A stretch of 64,000 nt of DNA, from the NCBI GenBank assembly GCA_017590115.1, contig JAGGNK010010225.1, positions 124,001 to 188,000 of the forward strand, given 5' to 3'. Shown here piece by piece: positions 25,701 through 45,474 of the stretch. This DNA is from Montifringilla adamsi (taxonomy: Eukaryota > Chordata > Aves > Passeriformes > Passeridae). Under the pieces are notes generated by a model that was not told the origin of the DNA, made no database searches, and saw nothing but the letters and a program-made list of their open reading frames with translations. Position numbers and translations under genes: made by a program. Numbering within the stretch: the first letter of the stretch is position 1; every line of letters begins with the position of its first letter.

Positions 25701-27827
25701 GCCAAATCCAAGTCCTGTTCTGTTTATTTGTTAGTGCCTTTATATGTCATGAGCTTCTAAAGCTCTCTTATTGGAATAATTCAGATTTATATTCCATAAA
25801 TTTTATAGAATATTGAAATTGCATCATATAGTACAGTAAGGGCTCAAACTTTCTAATAACAAAAGTTAATTTCTTAACCACGCAGTAATTATCAGGGAGG
25901 TGGCCTAGAAAGACTTTTTTTCTCTGAAGTTTCACCCAGAAATTTTAGTCTGTTCTTTAAGAGCTCACAACTATTTCAATGAATAACCATTTTCTGATGA
26001 GAACTAAACAAATATTTCCAAGACATTCTCAATTACTGCTCAGCTGTGAATCCAACATCATTAAATTATGGAAACCAGTGAAGTTTTGATTTCTTAAATG
26101 CTGTGAACCACCGCAGCTCTGTGGGTTGGGTTATTCTCTGTGACGTATTTTATGGGAATAGCCTTTGTGGCTTTTCTTCCATTACTTACTGTGGCTGGTC
26201 TTTGCTATTTTCAAATTTGGGATTTTATCCCTTGTTTAGTTTCTTTCAATTTATAGAACTGTTAAAATATTGTTTCTCCCTTATTTGCTCAACTAGTAGC
26301 AGAAGAAAGCTGCAGAGATGTAAATCTTTTAGTGTGAAGAACATTTTCAAGGATTATTCTGATATTTAATATTACCCATACACACTTCTGTGTACAAATT
26401 GGATTGAAAGTCTTCCTTCTCAGTAATGAATATAATTATTTCTTGTGTGTTTTTCATAATATATGTCATTAGCAGATTATGCACTTGAAAAAGCTGACTA
26501 ATTATTAGTTCAATTTCAGCCATTGCAAATCCCCTTGCTCTTGAATTAGAGAAAGGCTAAAAGAGTCATGATTGCACCTGAATTAATTAAACTGAAACAG
26601 TTTGCATGAGAATATTTGTTTAATAGCCTGTTGAGTGCTTCTGTGGTGCAAAAGACATATGACCAGCTTTTTTCAAGGTATTTGAATTCCTAAATCTCAT
26701 TAGATATCTGTGGGCCTCCCTAGGTATCTAGGTACCTTTTAATACTTGGCCTCTGATCTCCTCCAAATGAAGTTGCTCAATTCATTAGTGGGATGAATAA
26801 TGCACTTTATTAGATGTGAATGTAATTTTCTACCAGCACTGACTCAGAGAAGAAGCAAATAATGAATACAGCACTCTCCCTAACATTGCCCAACCCTTTC
26901 AGAAGCTAAGTTATCCCCAGGAAACTCTTGGTTTACCATTGCAGCATGATCTCTGAAGCTGTAAGATTTTCTAGAATAATCTTGCCATAGTTAATAGAAT
27001 TTCTTGTACAGTTTGTACTGCTTTGTTTTCACATGCTTTATCTTTTTGTATGAATTATTGTAGCAGTCTTTAGAAGAGTAATTTAAATTTAGTTTGCTAT
27101 TATAATGAGATATTATTGTGACTAATTCTAAAAGGGCTGCTACTCTACAAACTAATTAAATTCAAAGACCTCTTAAGCTATTGATAAGATATTTCCTGTA
27201 AAAACATTATGCCTCTTGTGATAGGCATATCTCTTTTTCTCAGTGTTCTGTTTTGATTGACTATTTTCAGGTACAGGTCTTTAACAAAGACAGGGAGAGG
27301 TATAATTCAGCTGTAAATAGACTCTGAGCTGAACAATACTATAGCAAACAAAAGAAATCTTGAAGAGTGATGAGCATGGTACAAAAAGAATCATGTACAG
27401 AGAGGATGGTTATAGCACTAAAACTGGCTCTATGAAGGAACAAGAATTCTGTGAGCAGTTAGAATGAAACTTTTCTCTGTGGACCTATACATCTGAACTT
27501 GATCACTTGAAGGGATTTCTCAGTATTTGTGACCCATTCCCCAAAACTTTTTTTCCATGAGAGTGGAATACAGTTTCTGACATTTACATAATGTCTGGTC
27601 TCTCTTCATGTTGAAATGTAGCATGCTTGGTGCACCTGCAACTGCGTGCTACCATTCAGGAAAATTTTTGTTGGATTCAAAAACAGCTGGGAGGTAGATG
27701 GCAAGATAAACGCAAGCACATCAGAGTTGTATAAACCTTGCTTTGTCACAAGCCAGGCTGAAGAGGAATGTGTGAAGAAGGAGAGAGTTTTTACACTGTG
27801 AGGCAGAGATACTTCTGCTCCCTGTGC

Positions 27828-27889
27828 TTAAAATTGGTCATTCATTGTATTATTCAATTGTATTCATTGTATTATTATTAAAATTGGTC
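27828..27889. repeat. compound local duplication
   Basis: TTAAAATTGGTC occurs at 27828-27839 and 27878-27889. Between them TTCATTGTATTATT occurs at 27841-27854 and 27863-27876. The pattern fits nested local duplications in AT-rich intronic DNA. Confidence 0.8.
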
Positions 27890-28324
27890 TGACATCGTAT
27901 TTGTGGGTGTTTAGAGGCTTACAGTATCTGACTTGAATGGACTAATATTTTAATTTACAAGCTTCAGAATATATTTTACAAATGTTAAATCTTCAATTGT
28001 TTGTCTAGCCACTCTGGTTGCATCATTCCACTTACAGCAATATCATGAAAGTATTGCTGTCCTTCATTTGGGACACTTTTTAGCAGTGGAAAAGGTGCTT
28101 TAAAGGTTGTACTTCTATACTGGAAGGGAAGAGCTTAAGAGAGCATGTAGCATAACTGGCGAATACTTTTGATATGGTTACGTCTCAAGTGTTATGTACC
28201 ACAGAATGCTTCTTTTGCTGTTCATCGAGGATTAAAAGGATTTCGTGAATAGTCAAGTTAGTTTGATTGTGTATGTTAAAATCACCACTCAAAGTTGACA
28301 AGATAGCAGTTGATAGTTTTAATA

Positions 28325-28464
28325 GTTACATATTAAACTGCTATTGTCTCAACCTGTGAGTTTTTATCACTTTTACTCTTCTGATTCTCTCTTATGTCTC
28401 ACTGGGGTGGAGTAAAGCAGTGACTGTGTGGGGCTTGGCTGCTGGCTGGAGTTAGACCACGACA
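28325..28464 (+). mobile_element. LTR 3' end fragment, same family as the 30 kb copy
   Basis: From attaaactgctattgtctc through ctgattctctc to gttagaccacgaca, this segment aligns with the reverse complement of the minus-strand LTR at about 29957-30543. Both share the order ATTAAACTG, a TCTCAA block, a TTTAC/TTTTAC block and CTGATTCTC, then a GCTG-rich end. It therefore represents the R/U5 part and terminus of an LTR in plus orientation, ending about 28464. The 5' part is missing or too diverged to see. ATTAAA near its start is a variant polyadenylation signal. It is an old, non-coding remnant. Confidence 0.75.
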
Positions 28465-29956
28465 CAAGGGTTGGTGCAAGATTTAAGATGTTTTTTTGAA
28501 AGAGTACGATTGCTACTTTTCTTTCCTTGATATATCAACATGGTTCTAGAGGGTGCTGTAAGAAAAACACTCCATTTCCATATGTACCACTGCTGTTTGT
28601 TGGGAAATTACTTCTCAGGGCTTGAAGTGTGTTTACCACCAAGGGCTCTGCACTTAAAATATGTTTGATCATGAAGTTTCAGTCTATGAAAAAGACATTT
28701 GGATAAAGGAAAAAATGCTACTAAATTGTGCCTAGGTGCTCTTTGCAGTCCTGAAAAGAGTTAGGTTGGCTAGAAGAAAGTTGAGTAACTATGAAAGTAC
28801 GTATAGCTGTAATAACACATCTGGGAGAAGAATTAACACAGAGGTGCTAGGAAATAAAAGTTATTTCTCTGGCTATCCCTGTTAGCAAGGAAGAGATACA
28901 AAGACTTCTTTAAGTTGTGTACTGTTGGGATTGAGAGAAATTTGTGCTTAATCTCTCTGTGTAAATAACTAAATTTGGGGTTCCTGTAAGAAAGTCCAAT
29001 GTGTAGAAGAGGACAATCCAAATAAAGAATTTGAGACACTTGACCTCTGGCTCAGGGTGGCCCCTTGCAAAGCTGAATCAATCCTGTTGAAATAACTTGG
29101 TTAAAAAGCCATATTGAAAACTTGGTGTTGGCTTGATTTATGAACATTGGGAATTCTGCATGATATTATTGAAAGTTATCCCTATATTTTGTTAAAAAAG
29201 GACCACCTAGAGAAAGACATTTTAAAAGTTTCTTAAACAAGCCAGGTAAAACAAGTCATTATATTTCACAGCTCATCTTACGCAGTGCTGATTAGTCACG
29301 ACTCAGGCACAGGAGAGAGGAAAGAGAGGAAACCTTCATCAGAGTCCTTGTCTCTGAGTGATTGCTGAGCAATGCTTGGTACACAGCTGGTGTCAGCGCC
29401 TTGGTGCTTTTATCTGGAATCTTGCATCTGTTCATACTTTTAAAATAATGAAGAAAAAAAAGGTGCAAAGCCTCTTTTAGCTATTTTACATTGGAAATAA
29501 GATCAAATGGAGATGTAAGTCTAGATTTCTCGACAGCAATATTGAGCATCTATTCTTAACCTATAAGGGCTTGTATGTAATAAGGAAAAGATCATCTTCA
29601 AGGGAATTTCTCACTCCCATCTTACCACAGGGCTGACATCCCTTATCACTTCAGACCAGAAATCTAGCTGAGATGATGTTCTCTTGAGATGATTGAATAT
29701 CTGTTAAATAGGAGTAACTTCATGTGCATATACTCCCTCTCAGAAACAGAGCAGTGGCTTTTACATTCTTATTTCTACCTCATGCAAACATATTAGTATG
29801 GCATTTTTACTGGACATGTGGTGCTCTTAGGCCACAACTGGGTAATAGTTTGTATGTAGCTGAAAATGAAGTTGACTTCACTTCTCTAAGTCTCACCTTT
29901 TATACCTCTGAGGTGTGACCCTTGGATGAGCCCCCCCACAATGAGCAATAAAAGGA

Positions 29957-30543
29957 TTGTTGTTGAACCCCAGCTGGCAGCTAAAGCACCATGCAGCTTC
30001 TTGCTTACACCCCCTTTGCCCTGTGCCAGCTACAGTGGGGAGGAGAATCAGAAAGTAAAGGTTAACTTCATGGCTTGAGATAGAAACAGTTTAATAATTT
30101 TAAAAAATTGTTATTATTATTATAACAACAGCTATAGTGAAAAGGAGAGAGAAGGAACAAAATAAAACCCAAGAGAAAGAAGTGATGCATAGTACAATCA
30201 CTTACTACCTGTTGACAGATGCCCAGCCCAGCCCTTAGCAGCAATCAGCAGCTCTCAGCCAATTCTCCCCAGTCTATATACTGAGCATGGCAGTCTATGG
30301 TATGAAATATCTTTTTTGCTGGTTCAGTCAGCCATCCTGGCTGTCTTCCCTCCTTGCTTTTTGTGAACCTCCTCTCTGGCAGAACATGGGAAACTGAAAA
30401 GTCCCGATATGGAGTAAGCACTACTTAGTAACAACCACAACATCAGTGTGTTACCAACATTATTCTCATACTAAATCTGAAACACAGCATTAAGTACCAG
30501 CTACTAAGAAGAAAATTAGCTCTATTACAGTGTGAACAAGGAC
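29957..30543 (-). mobile_element. solo LTR of an avian endogenous retrovirus (ERVL-like)
   Basis: The segment matches, nearly end to end, an abundant avian LTR I recognise from its conserved pieces on the + strand: gaaccccagctggcagctaa, gatgcccagcccagccc, agtctatatactgagcatgg, gggaaactgaaaagtcc, agtaagcactacttag and catcagtgtgttaccaacat, then gaagaaaattagctctatta near the far end. Sense is minus. On that strand a TATA-like box lies at about 30275-30280 and an ATTAAA polyadenylation-type signal at 30090-30095, in the right order. No internal retroviral sequence adjoins it, so it is a solo LTR left by recombination. I see no clear target-site duplication. The ERVL assignment is from memory. Confidence 0.85.
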
Positions 30544-33500
30544 TGTTTTCTACGTCCATTTGCTGACTGGTAGGTCATGCTTCTAATAAAATGTTTGTGA
30601 AAATACATATTCTTGAAATGCAGTGAGGTTTTCTAGGGCTGAACTGGGTTCTGTTATTTGTGTTCTAGAAAGAAGAGAGACATTTACTTTCTGCACTTCT
30701 TCACATCAGTTTTGGAAAAACCCTTTTTTTCTCTGAAGCAGAAGTTTTAAATTGCAAGGTTTTGAAGTCAGAGTCAAGCTGAAGACTCCTGACAAATGAA
30801 AGACCTGTAGTCAATTACCTTCTTGTAAGACATTTTGCCAACTCAGCTGTCTCTGTGACTGTGAACTAAGACTAATGCATGCTAGTCCCTCAAGTTATCA
30901 TTGTTTAGGACTTGCTGTCTGAAAATCGGGTCAGCAAATGCTTTGTATAATAATGTTCAGAAGAAGATTTGCATTGGGACAATAACAAAAATATGGTAGG
31001 TAATTGATGGCAGGTTCGAAGTGGTTCTTTAAACCAGTGAGACCCATTTTGTGCAATGCATGAACAAAAGAGTCAAATTACTGCTATGGAAAACAGAGTC
31101 CTTTATGGTTATTGCAATTACAATTACAATTTGAGGCAGCAACGTTGGCACATTGTTGCCAGATGGAGGATTAGTTTTAGTGGCCCTTAATTAACAACTG
31201 GTAAACACTTGCACCCAAATACACATATTTACATATGCAGAGTGCTTACTGTGTCAGAACGATGCTTCTGTCTTAGAGAGAGAGTGTCATTAATGCAGCC
31301 TACTAATGAGCACGTCAGAATAAATTATCCTTTCTGGAACTTTGAGCCGTCTATCTGCCACCTGCACAGGAGCTCCTGAGCTGTGCAACGCCTCGTGAAA
31401 GCTGTGACCCTTCGGAAAGCAGCAAAGGGAGCTGGAAAAGTTTGGGTAGCTCAGGGGGAGAAGTCCTGCAGTCTCTAAAGAGGCTACTCTAGGACAGGTT
31501 CCCACCCAAGTTCTGTCTCATACCATGGCTATGTATATGTAAGAAGTCTGAAAAGGTTTCTGGTGGACAATACACACAGCTTTCAGTGGAAAAGCTTAAT
31601 GTATTTACAAAGTTGCCTGAGCATCTTTGGCCATGGAGATAAATGGGCTCTGCTCCTCAGCTGCCATAATTCATTGTCTGGCTGGTACAGATCCCATAGT
31701 TTAATTCCATGTTAAGAATAATCTGTCATATTTCTGTATTACCTCCTATATGAGAATCTCAAATAAGATTTTTTGAATTGTACCTCACAGTTCACAGGAG
31801 TGCAATGATTTATACTTGAACCTATTTAGCTGGCAAGAAGATAAATGTAGGGATGACTTAAAAGATCATCGCAAACAGTATTTCCAAGATTCTAAGGAAG
31901 AAAAAGAGCTGCTAGTAATATTGTCATCTTACTTGTAGTCCTGTCTCTTTTCTCTCTCAACTCTCTCTCAGTTGCCACTGACCAACACTAGAGTTGAAAT
32001 CCAAAAGTTAGTTTGGAAAATTGAGTGAGATGTTGGCAACAGACAACATTATGGAAGGCAGTCCAAAAAGGAGTGTTAAATTATTCATTTAAGTAATAGC
32101 CAGCTGCAAAACTGCAGCTGGCAATCTGAAATGGTCCTATTATGAACATTAGTTAACAGTATCATGGTGTTCTTAAAATAAGGCAAATGTAATTCTGGAG
32201 TGTATCAGCCTTGCAATGAGAAGCTCTTCTTGCTTCTCATGGGAAGGACCAGAGCTATTATGCCCAATTTTGAGCATTATTCTAAGAGTGTTTATGAGCC
32301 AGTCCATGAAGGATCATCAGAGAGTAGAGAGAATGGTTTGAGAGCTAGGAAATTTGGTCAAGAAGGAAAGATAGGACAAACTCAACTTATGTAGTAAAGA
32401 AGACTGTAGGGAGTTTGTAATAGTCTTCAAATGCAAGGATTGCCCAGGAATACAAGGAAAAAGGAAAAAGGTTTGTTTTACCAATTCAGGGTGCATTCAA
32501 TAGAAATAATGGACTTAAACTGCAGAGAATAGAAATAATAAACTGCAGAAAATCAGATTAGCTGTTAGGAAAGTATGTTTACATAAGGATATATAATAAA
32601 TTTCCAGAGGAGAGTGTTTCCCTTTAAGTTCTTTAAGAACTGATTAGATATACCCCTGTCAGGTATAGTTGCAATAGGAACAAGAAGCTGGTCACAGTGA
32701 TTCCAGATGTGCTGTCCTGTCATTTGGTGGTTCTCCTGTCTCACATTTAAAACCTGTTTAAAACTTGCTTCTGTCTTGTTGCTTCTATTACAACTGTAGC
32801 TGGGAATAATCTGAGATGCAGCTTTTGATTTTCTGTTCAACTCAGCAAATTGATGGGCTGTACAAACATGTTTCCCCCCACTGATGTTAAGCTAAAATGT
32901 GCAACCTATTCACTCCTGTCTCACAGCACGTTTTTTGGCTGGCTGCGAGTTTGCATTACTGAGCATTTCAGCTCTGGCCATTACCTACTGTTGTGGTTTA
33001 TTGCTGGAGTTTGTATGATTCCCAGGACTCTCATGCAGGGTCTGGAACTCTCCTTTTCACTTGGTGGCTGCCTTTCTTTTGCAGCTAATATTTTGACATA
33101 TTTGCCAATGATGTCTACTTGTGGAACATTTAGATCAGCTGTCTGGAAGAAGTTGTCCATGTACTGTTGGATGGGGGAAGGCGGAAAGGACTACTTCTAG
33201 GATAAAAGCCACATTCAAGAAGTTAAGGTTTTTCTCAGGACACAATCTTTTGCTCATTATCTGCACAGCACAATTGTACTACAGTTTTGTCAGATTACAA
33301 ATAATACTGTGATTTATAAGAAGTGTTTTGAATTACCTTTACATCTGTCAACATTTTGAAGTTTTCTGCTTAATAAATAAATAAATTGATTTAGCATTAG
33401 CTTTACTAGTGACTGGAACATCACTGTAGCATTATTGTGAGGTTTCTTCCTTTTCTAATACTTTTACTTGTCTGGTTTTAAGTGTTTCAAAATTGTAAGA

Positions 33501-34078
33501 GGATGCTAGTTATTGATATGGCAGATAAAATCTTTTGTCAGTGTCCCTCTGATGCCATTTATTTGAAGAATATTTACAATATGGTTAATGACCAAGTTCA
33601 TTTATAATGTTGAGTTCTAGGGGAGGTCTGGTAAGCAAAGGAGACAATTTTGGAACTGAAATATGGGATAGCTTGCTTGCTTTTGCCCTGAATTTAGAGT
33701 TGCTGATATTTTGAGGTAAAATAAATTCTTTGCATTTTAAATGGACTTCAGTTTCCAATAAAAATTACTGAGTTGAGTTTTAAGGGTATCTCTGACTGAT
33801 AGATTGTCTACAGCTCCCTTCTTACTGTCTTTTTAATCCAGTTAAACCTTACTTCTGTCCTCTGTCACCATCACTGCAATACTTGAGAAAAATCTATGTG
33901 TCCCTCATTATTCTGTTCAATGCAGTGAGTTGTGTTCTCCCCATTCTGCTTGACCCCAAATGCTTTTTTTGTCCTTCCGTTGAATCCTGTGCAGGTTTCC
34001 TGGGGACCTTTTTTGTTGGTTGTGGTCTTCATGTGTTAACTCTGATCATGGATTGAGAAAGTACCTTGATACAAAAGG

Positions 34079-34093
34079 AAAAAAAAAAAAAAA
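34079..34093. repeat. poly-A tract (15 A)
   Basis: Fifteen A followed by a further A-rich stretch (caaaaagaaagg), about 95 bases upstream of the 34187 exon. It lies outside the pyrimidine tract of that acceptor. Confidence 0.85.
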
Positions 34094-34129
34094 CAAAAAG
34101 AAAGGAACATAAAACTGAAATCACAATAA

Positions 34130-34270
<141 letters not shown>

Positions 34271-34635
34271 TAAACATGCTTTTGTTTTCCTGTTATTTAG
34301 AAATATCTAAAGTGAGTAATTCTCTCTAAAAGCATCCTGCTAAGCCACCAGAACTAGACTTGATTGAGAAATGCATTTAAATTGTTTATTTGATGATTTG
34401 CACTGTTTCTGACAAATGCTTGTTTTAAGGAAATGGCAACAAATAATGTATGATTTGTAAAAAAGATACAATACTTGCTATTAACTACTTTTAGGGTACT
34501 TGGATGACAGCGTAACTTCTGCTGTTTGAATACTTTTAGCTGAATGACTAGAACCTTCAGAAATTAATTTATACATGCTTTGACATGTAAAGGAACCTCA
34601 TCTTTCTTTTCCCTTGGGCTTTTTCCAGTTTCTCA

Positions 34636-34638
<3 letters not shown>

Positions 34639-34669
<31 letters not shown>
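34639..34669. repeat. poly-A tract (31 A)
   Basis: An uninterrupted run of 31 A, followed by GATGAGATT. No retroposed body is recognised upstream, so a simple homopolymer is the default reading. Confidence 0.9.
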
Positions 34670-34671
<2 letters not shown>

Positions 34672-36279
34672 TGAGATTAGTTTTAGGTGTATTGTAATGC
34701 AACTAAGGACTGGATTGTCATAGCCCCATGTCTATCTTGAACATTACCTCTCTTTCATCTTTCTCTATGCTGGCTTGCTTGGGAGATGAATTTTGTCTGC
34801 ACTGAACCTGGCATGCTTGTGACTTTTGCAGCTCTGCATTAAGGCTATAATAGTACTTTGATTTGGGGGTATGTGCTCTGTTGCCTCATGAGATTGAGAA
34901 GGATTTTTTCCTTAATGTGTGATTTGCCAGATGGTTTTGTTCTGGCTTGATTGCTTGGATTTTTTTTTTTCTGCCTTCAGCCACAAAAGAGACAGCAGAT
35001 TCTGAGGTAGTTTCTTGAGAGCCCAGGGAGTTTGATTTCTTAGATGTCTTCCTTTGTGCTTGGCTGGGAATTGATTTGCTTAAATGCATATAATAAACTT
35101 GGTTTTGGTCTGGGGTTGGAAAGGAGTTCCCCACTCATCTGGCTGAATAGAACCAGGAGAGAGTTTTGTTCCCTAAATAACTTCATATGGTTTGCCTGCT
35201 GGCATGGTCTGGGCATACTTCATCTCACCCATCCCTGTGGTGTTCTGGACCTCCCTTCTGTTCTTCTTTGAGGAGCACAAAGTAGTTTATTCTTGTGAAA
35301 ACACAAATGCTGTAGTACAACTAAAATTATTAGGTTTGTTAGGGGAGTGTTCTGGCAAAAATTAAATCACTGTGATAAACAGAAAATGAGAGAAAATGAG
35401 TTAATAGTCCCTGCTGGCCTCACACTGGGTGATAACCATGAAATATGGACCTTATTTACATGCTTTGGCTTCTGTCCAGCAGTTCTAAAGAGCAAGTTGA
35501 CTTGAACGGGAGAAAACTGAACCCAGACAAAGAAATACTGTGTGAAAAGTTTTTTGTCTCAACAGAATAATTAAAAACGGATTAATGATTATATTTCTGG
35601 ACCTGGGGATGTACCAGGTGTCTGTCAAGTATGGAAGTTGGGAATACTAGTTTCCTAACTCATTCAGTGTAGTGAGTTATGAGTTTTTCATAGTATTTTG
35701 AAAGTTCCTCTCTTAGCAAGTTTTGCTGGAATTTTATTCATCTTTTGACTGTGTAATGTCTCATCCACACAATTTTATAATATGGCTGTGGAAAGCAAAC
35801 AGAACATTGTTCTGCTTCTCCAGCTGCAAGTCTGTAAACCTTTACAAGAGCAGGTTCATTATTTTCAGTTAAAAATACTTGTGAAATTTGGTGTGCAAAT
35901 CCCAGAGCACTGTTGGTCACACACAGCTTAACCAGATTTTGTAAACCATCAGACTACATGGAAGAGAAATGTATCAGGCTCCATGGGTCAGATTTCATCA
36001 GCAAGCTGATGTTTGCCTAGAAGATGTAACACACCACATCTGTGCCTGTGTGATGGTACTTTAATGCCCAGTTAAGCATTTGTGCCCCTGTCTGGCTACA
36101 TGTGAGTGTTTTGTTTGGAGAAACATCACATCTCCCTGCTGGGAGGTGTCACAGCCAGAATAGTCTCAGGGAATTTTACTTAATTTAATGAATTGCCAAT
36201 CAAAGTAAACTTTTAACTACTGAGAAACAAATAGGACAAAAAAAAAAAACAAACCTCCTAGGGAAAATACTTTTCCTGC

Positions 36280-36690
36280 CCCTCTCCTGTACTCCACTTC
36301 TGACACCTCTCCTGCCTCCTTCATAGTCTTCACTCCCATTGCCTTCACTTCATGTTGTGCTCAGTCCCTTTGGTGAGGTGGCGTGTGATGCAGGTCAGGA
36401 TCAGAAAATGGTGATGTTTTTGCTGCTCTTTGAGGTTTTTTTTTTAGTTCTGCTCTGGACTTACAGGGACATCTCTGCTCCAGAATGAGTCTTACCTGAG
36501 GGTGTACACAGAGGTGCCTCCTCCAGCATGGAGCACTTCCTTTGGAGAGTGGATCTCCCGCTGTGTCCCCACAGCATGGCCTCCTCCATGCCTCCTCCTG
36601 GATCTTCTTTAGGGTGTCATTGCAGGCCTCCTACCTCTCCTTCCTTTGTGTCTCTTGCCTCTGGCAGCTGTTGTCCTTTCAGACATAGAT
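36280..36690 (-). mobile_element. possible ancient LTR remnant
   Basis: This GC-richer block contains acagggacatctctgctcca and then repeated CTCCAGCATGG / CCTCCTCCATG-type pieces, and later ctctggcagctgttg. The order and texture resemble the reverse complement of the large avian LTR family suspected at 25.4 kb, which carries repeated CTCCA-G-TGG units. Similarity is weak and from memory. Chance or a degraded unrelated repeat are real alternatives, and the boundaries are approximate. Confidence 0.3.
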
Positions 36691-38097
36691 TCACAAGATG
36701 CTTATGGCACCCCATACGCACCTCTGATGTGTTGATGTTTTGGCGTGCAGTCAGTAGCTGCTGCCAAGCCAGTTTGGAAAATTTTTGAGTTTTCCCAGCA
36801 GCTCCTCAAGGACTTCAAGTAATGGAGACAGCCAGAGCCTATCTGGGAAGCTGGCATGGCTGCCACGTGTGTGGTCATGAACATGAAACACCCGGGAAAT
36901 TGGTTCTTTTGGGAGATTTAATCCATGGGGAGAGCATTTACAATGGGGAAAAAGTTTTAAAGCTGTCAAATAGAATATAATGTGGTTTGTTTCAAAGAAT
37001 GTTTTCCAGTGAAATATGCCAGGTTTGGTTAGTGCCTTCTCTCCCCTGAGGCTGTGGTATTCACGTGACCTCTGAACAGACAGAGGCTGTGAGAGAAGCA
37101 GCAAAAAGAATGATCAAAACAATTCTTATCTCATTTGCTGCGCCTGTGTTTGTGCTCATGTGGAATGTGTTCTGGAGATTGTTTAAGGAAGGTGATTGCT
37201 GGATTGGATTCTGGTGGAATTGTTTGTGTTAATTAGCCTATCAGGTCCAAGCTGTGTGGACTGTTGGTCTGCAGACAATCATGAGTTTTTCAGGAGTTAG
37301 AAGTATTCTTTGTAGTATAGTTATAGTATAATATAGTATGATAAAGTAATTAATTGGCCTTGTGATATCATGGAGTTCTGCTCATCATTCTTCCCAGACA
37401 TTGGGCGTCGTAGCAACGATATGAGGCATTTCAATGGCTTACTTAGGAAGCTGATTTGGTTGGTTTTTTTATAACGTTGCACAGCACAGTGACTGGCATC
37501 ATTACTGATATAGCCTACACCGTCTGAAAGAATCACATGATATTATTTTAGGATTACTTGCTTCTGACTCCATCCACGGTAAATTGTTTTGCCAATGTGG
37601 CTATTGCAGAAAAGCTATTTCAGGAGAGCTCTCCTGCTGTAAATGTGTCTTTCATGGCAGCTAATGCCAGGTGACTTCACTATTTTTTTTCGTTTATCTT
37701 GCCAAATGATGCTGAAGTGGCATAAAAATAATTGGGCTTTAGACCTGAGTAGTACAACCCTTGTAGAGTATTTTTGTCCCCTTGGATACTGTGAGATTGT
37801 GGAATTCTCTGTTTTCCACTCTGAGGAGGGGCACTTGGTCAGAGGAAAAGGATCCCTGGTGGATGTGGGTGTCTGCCCTTTGACAGGTGATTGACAAGGC
37901 ATAGTTGCATGACACAAACTGATTCAGGTTTGTGGGCTGACCAAGGTGGTGTCCTTCCTGACGGCAAAGAGAAACACATTAACTTGTTCCACACTTCAGT
38001 TTCCTAAGTGGGGTCCGCAGTCTTCACACCCTGAAAAATGGCATAGTTCCCCCCTTCCATTACACCATGCACAACTCAAGTGTAGCTTTCCATTTAG

Positions 38098-44616
<6,519 letters not shown>

Positions 44617-45434
44617 TAGATTGCTATTCTGCACTTCCCTCTTCTTTGATGGAAAAGGTGATCACACAGCTGCATTATGATTACCATAATCAAATTAAGG
44701 ATGCAGAGAAGTGGTAATCCACTGTAATCAGTAGATTATGCTCTATATTTCTCACAGTAACCTCAAAAAATATGGGGCTGTTTTTCCCAATCAGTTGGAT
44801 AATTTAAATCCAGCATCATTTAACTGGTGAAAGTATACTCAGGGGAAGAGGCAGCCCTACCACAATTTTAACCATTCCACAATTTCCTCACTTCTATATC
44901 TGGACGCCTTCTGTAAACGAAACACTGAAATAGGAGATTTTTTTATTATACTTGAAGAATAGGATGACCACAAAAAGACATGTGCCATAGTAATAGAAGT
45001 GTTTCTAGTCAGCAGAAAGACAGGTAATTGGGAACCTGGAGCTTTGTATAGAAAAAATCATCTTCTTTTGGCTAATTTGGCTTAAATCAAGTCTTTATCC
45101 AATTGTTTATATCTTCTGACCAGGTTTAAGGCTAACACTAAATTAAAAAACATCGAATAAAGAGCACTGGTCTGCAGTGTCTATTCAGACTTTTAGACCT
45201 GATGAAAGGATATTGGATGCAAAAGTATGACTATTTTTTTTTTCTTACTATACCAAATTACTTAATAGAATTTTATTTTTGTCCTTGCAAACATTTCTTT
45301 CATCATTATAGCTGCAAAACCATGCAGAAGGGGACTTGTCATTTTTCACTCCTTACTTACTGCAGGATGAACTGTGCAGATGGAAAAAATAAAACGCTGA
45401 TGAGGATATGTTACAGTGCACATCTTCACTGTAA

Positions 45435-45474
45435 TTTTTTAACCTTTCCACAGATGTGTGGAAAGGGTAAAAAA
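45435..45474. repeat. near-perfect inverted repeat, 18-bp arms, 4-base loop
   Basis: The left arm at 45435-45452 reads TTTTTTAACCTTTCCACA. The loop is GATG at 45453-45456. The right arm at 45457-45474 reads TGTGGAAAGGGTAAAAAA. The arms are reverse complements with one mismatch (A opposite G). This is the strongest short hairpin I found in the window. The stem does not extend beyond 18 pairs, too short for a standard microRNA precursor; it could be a miniature transposon remnant or a replication-generated palindrome. Confidence 0.9.
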
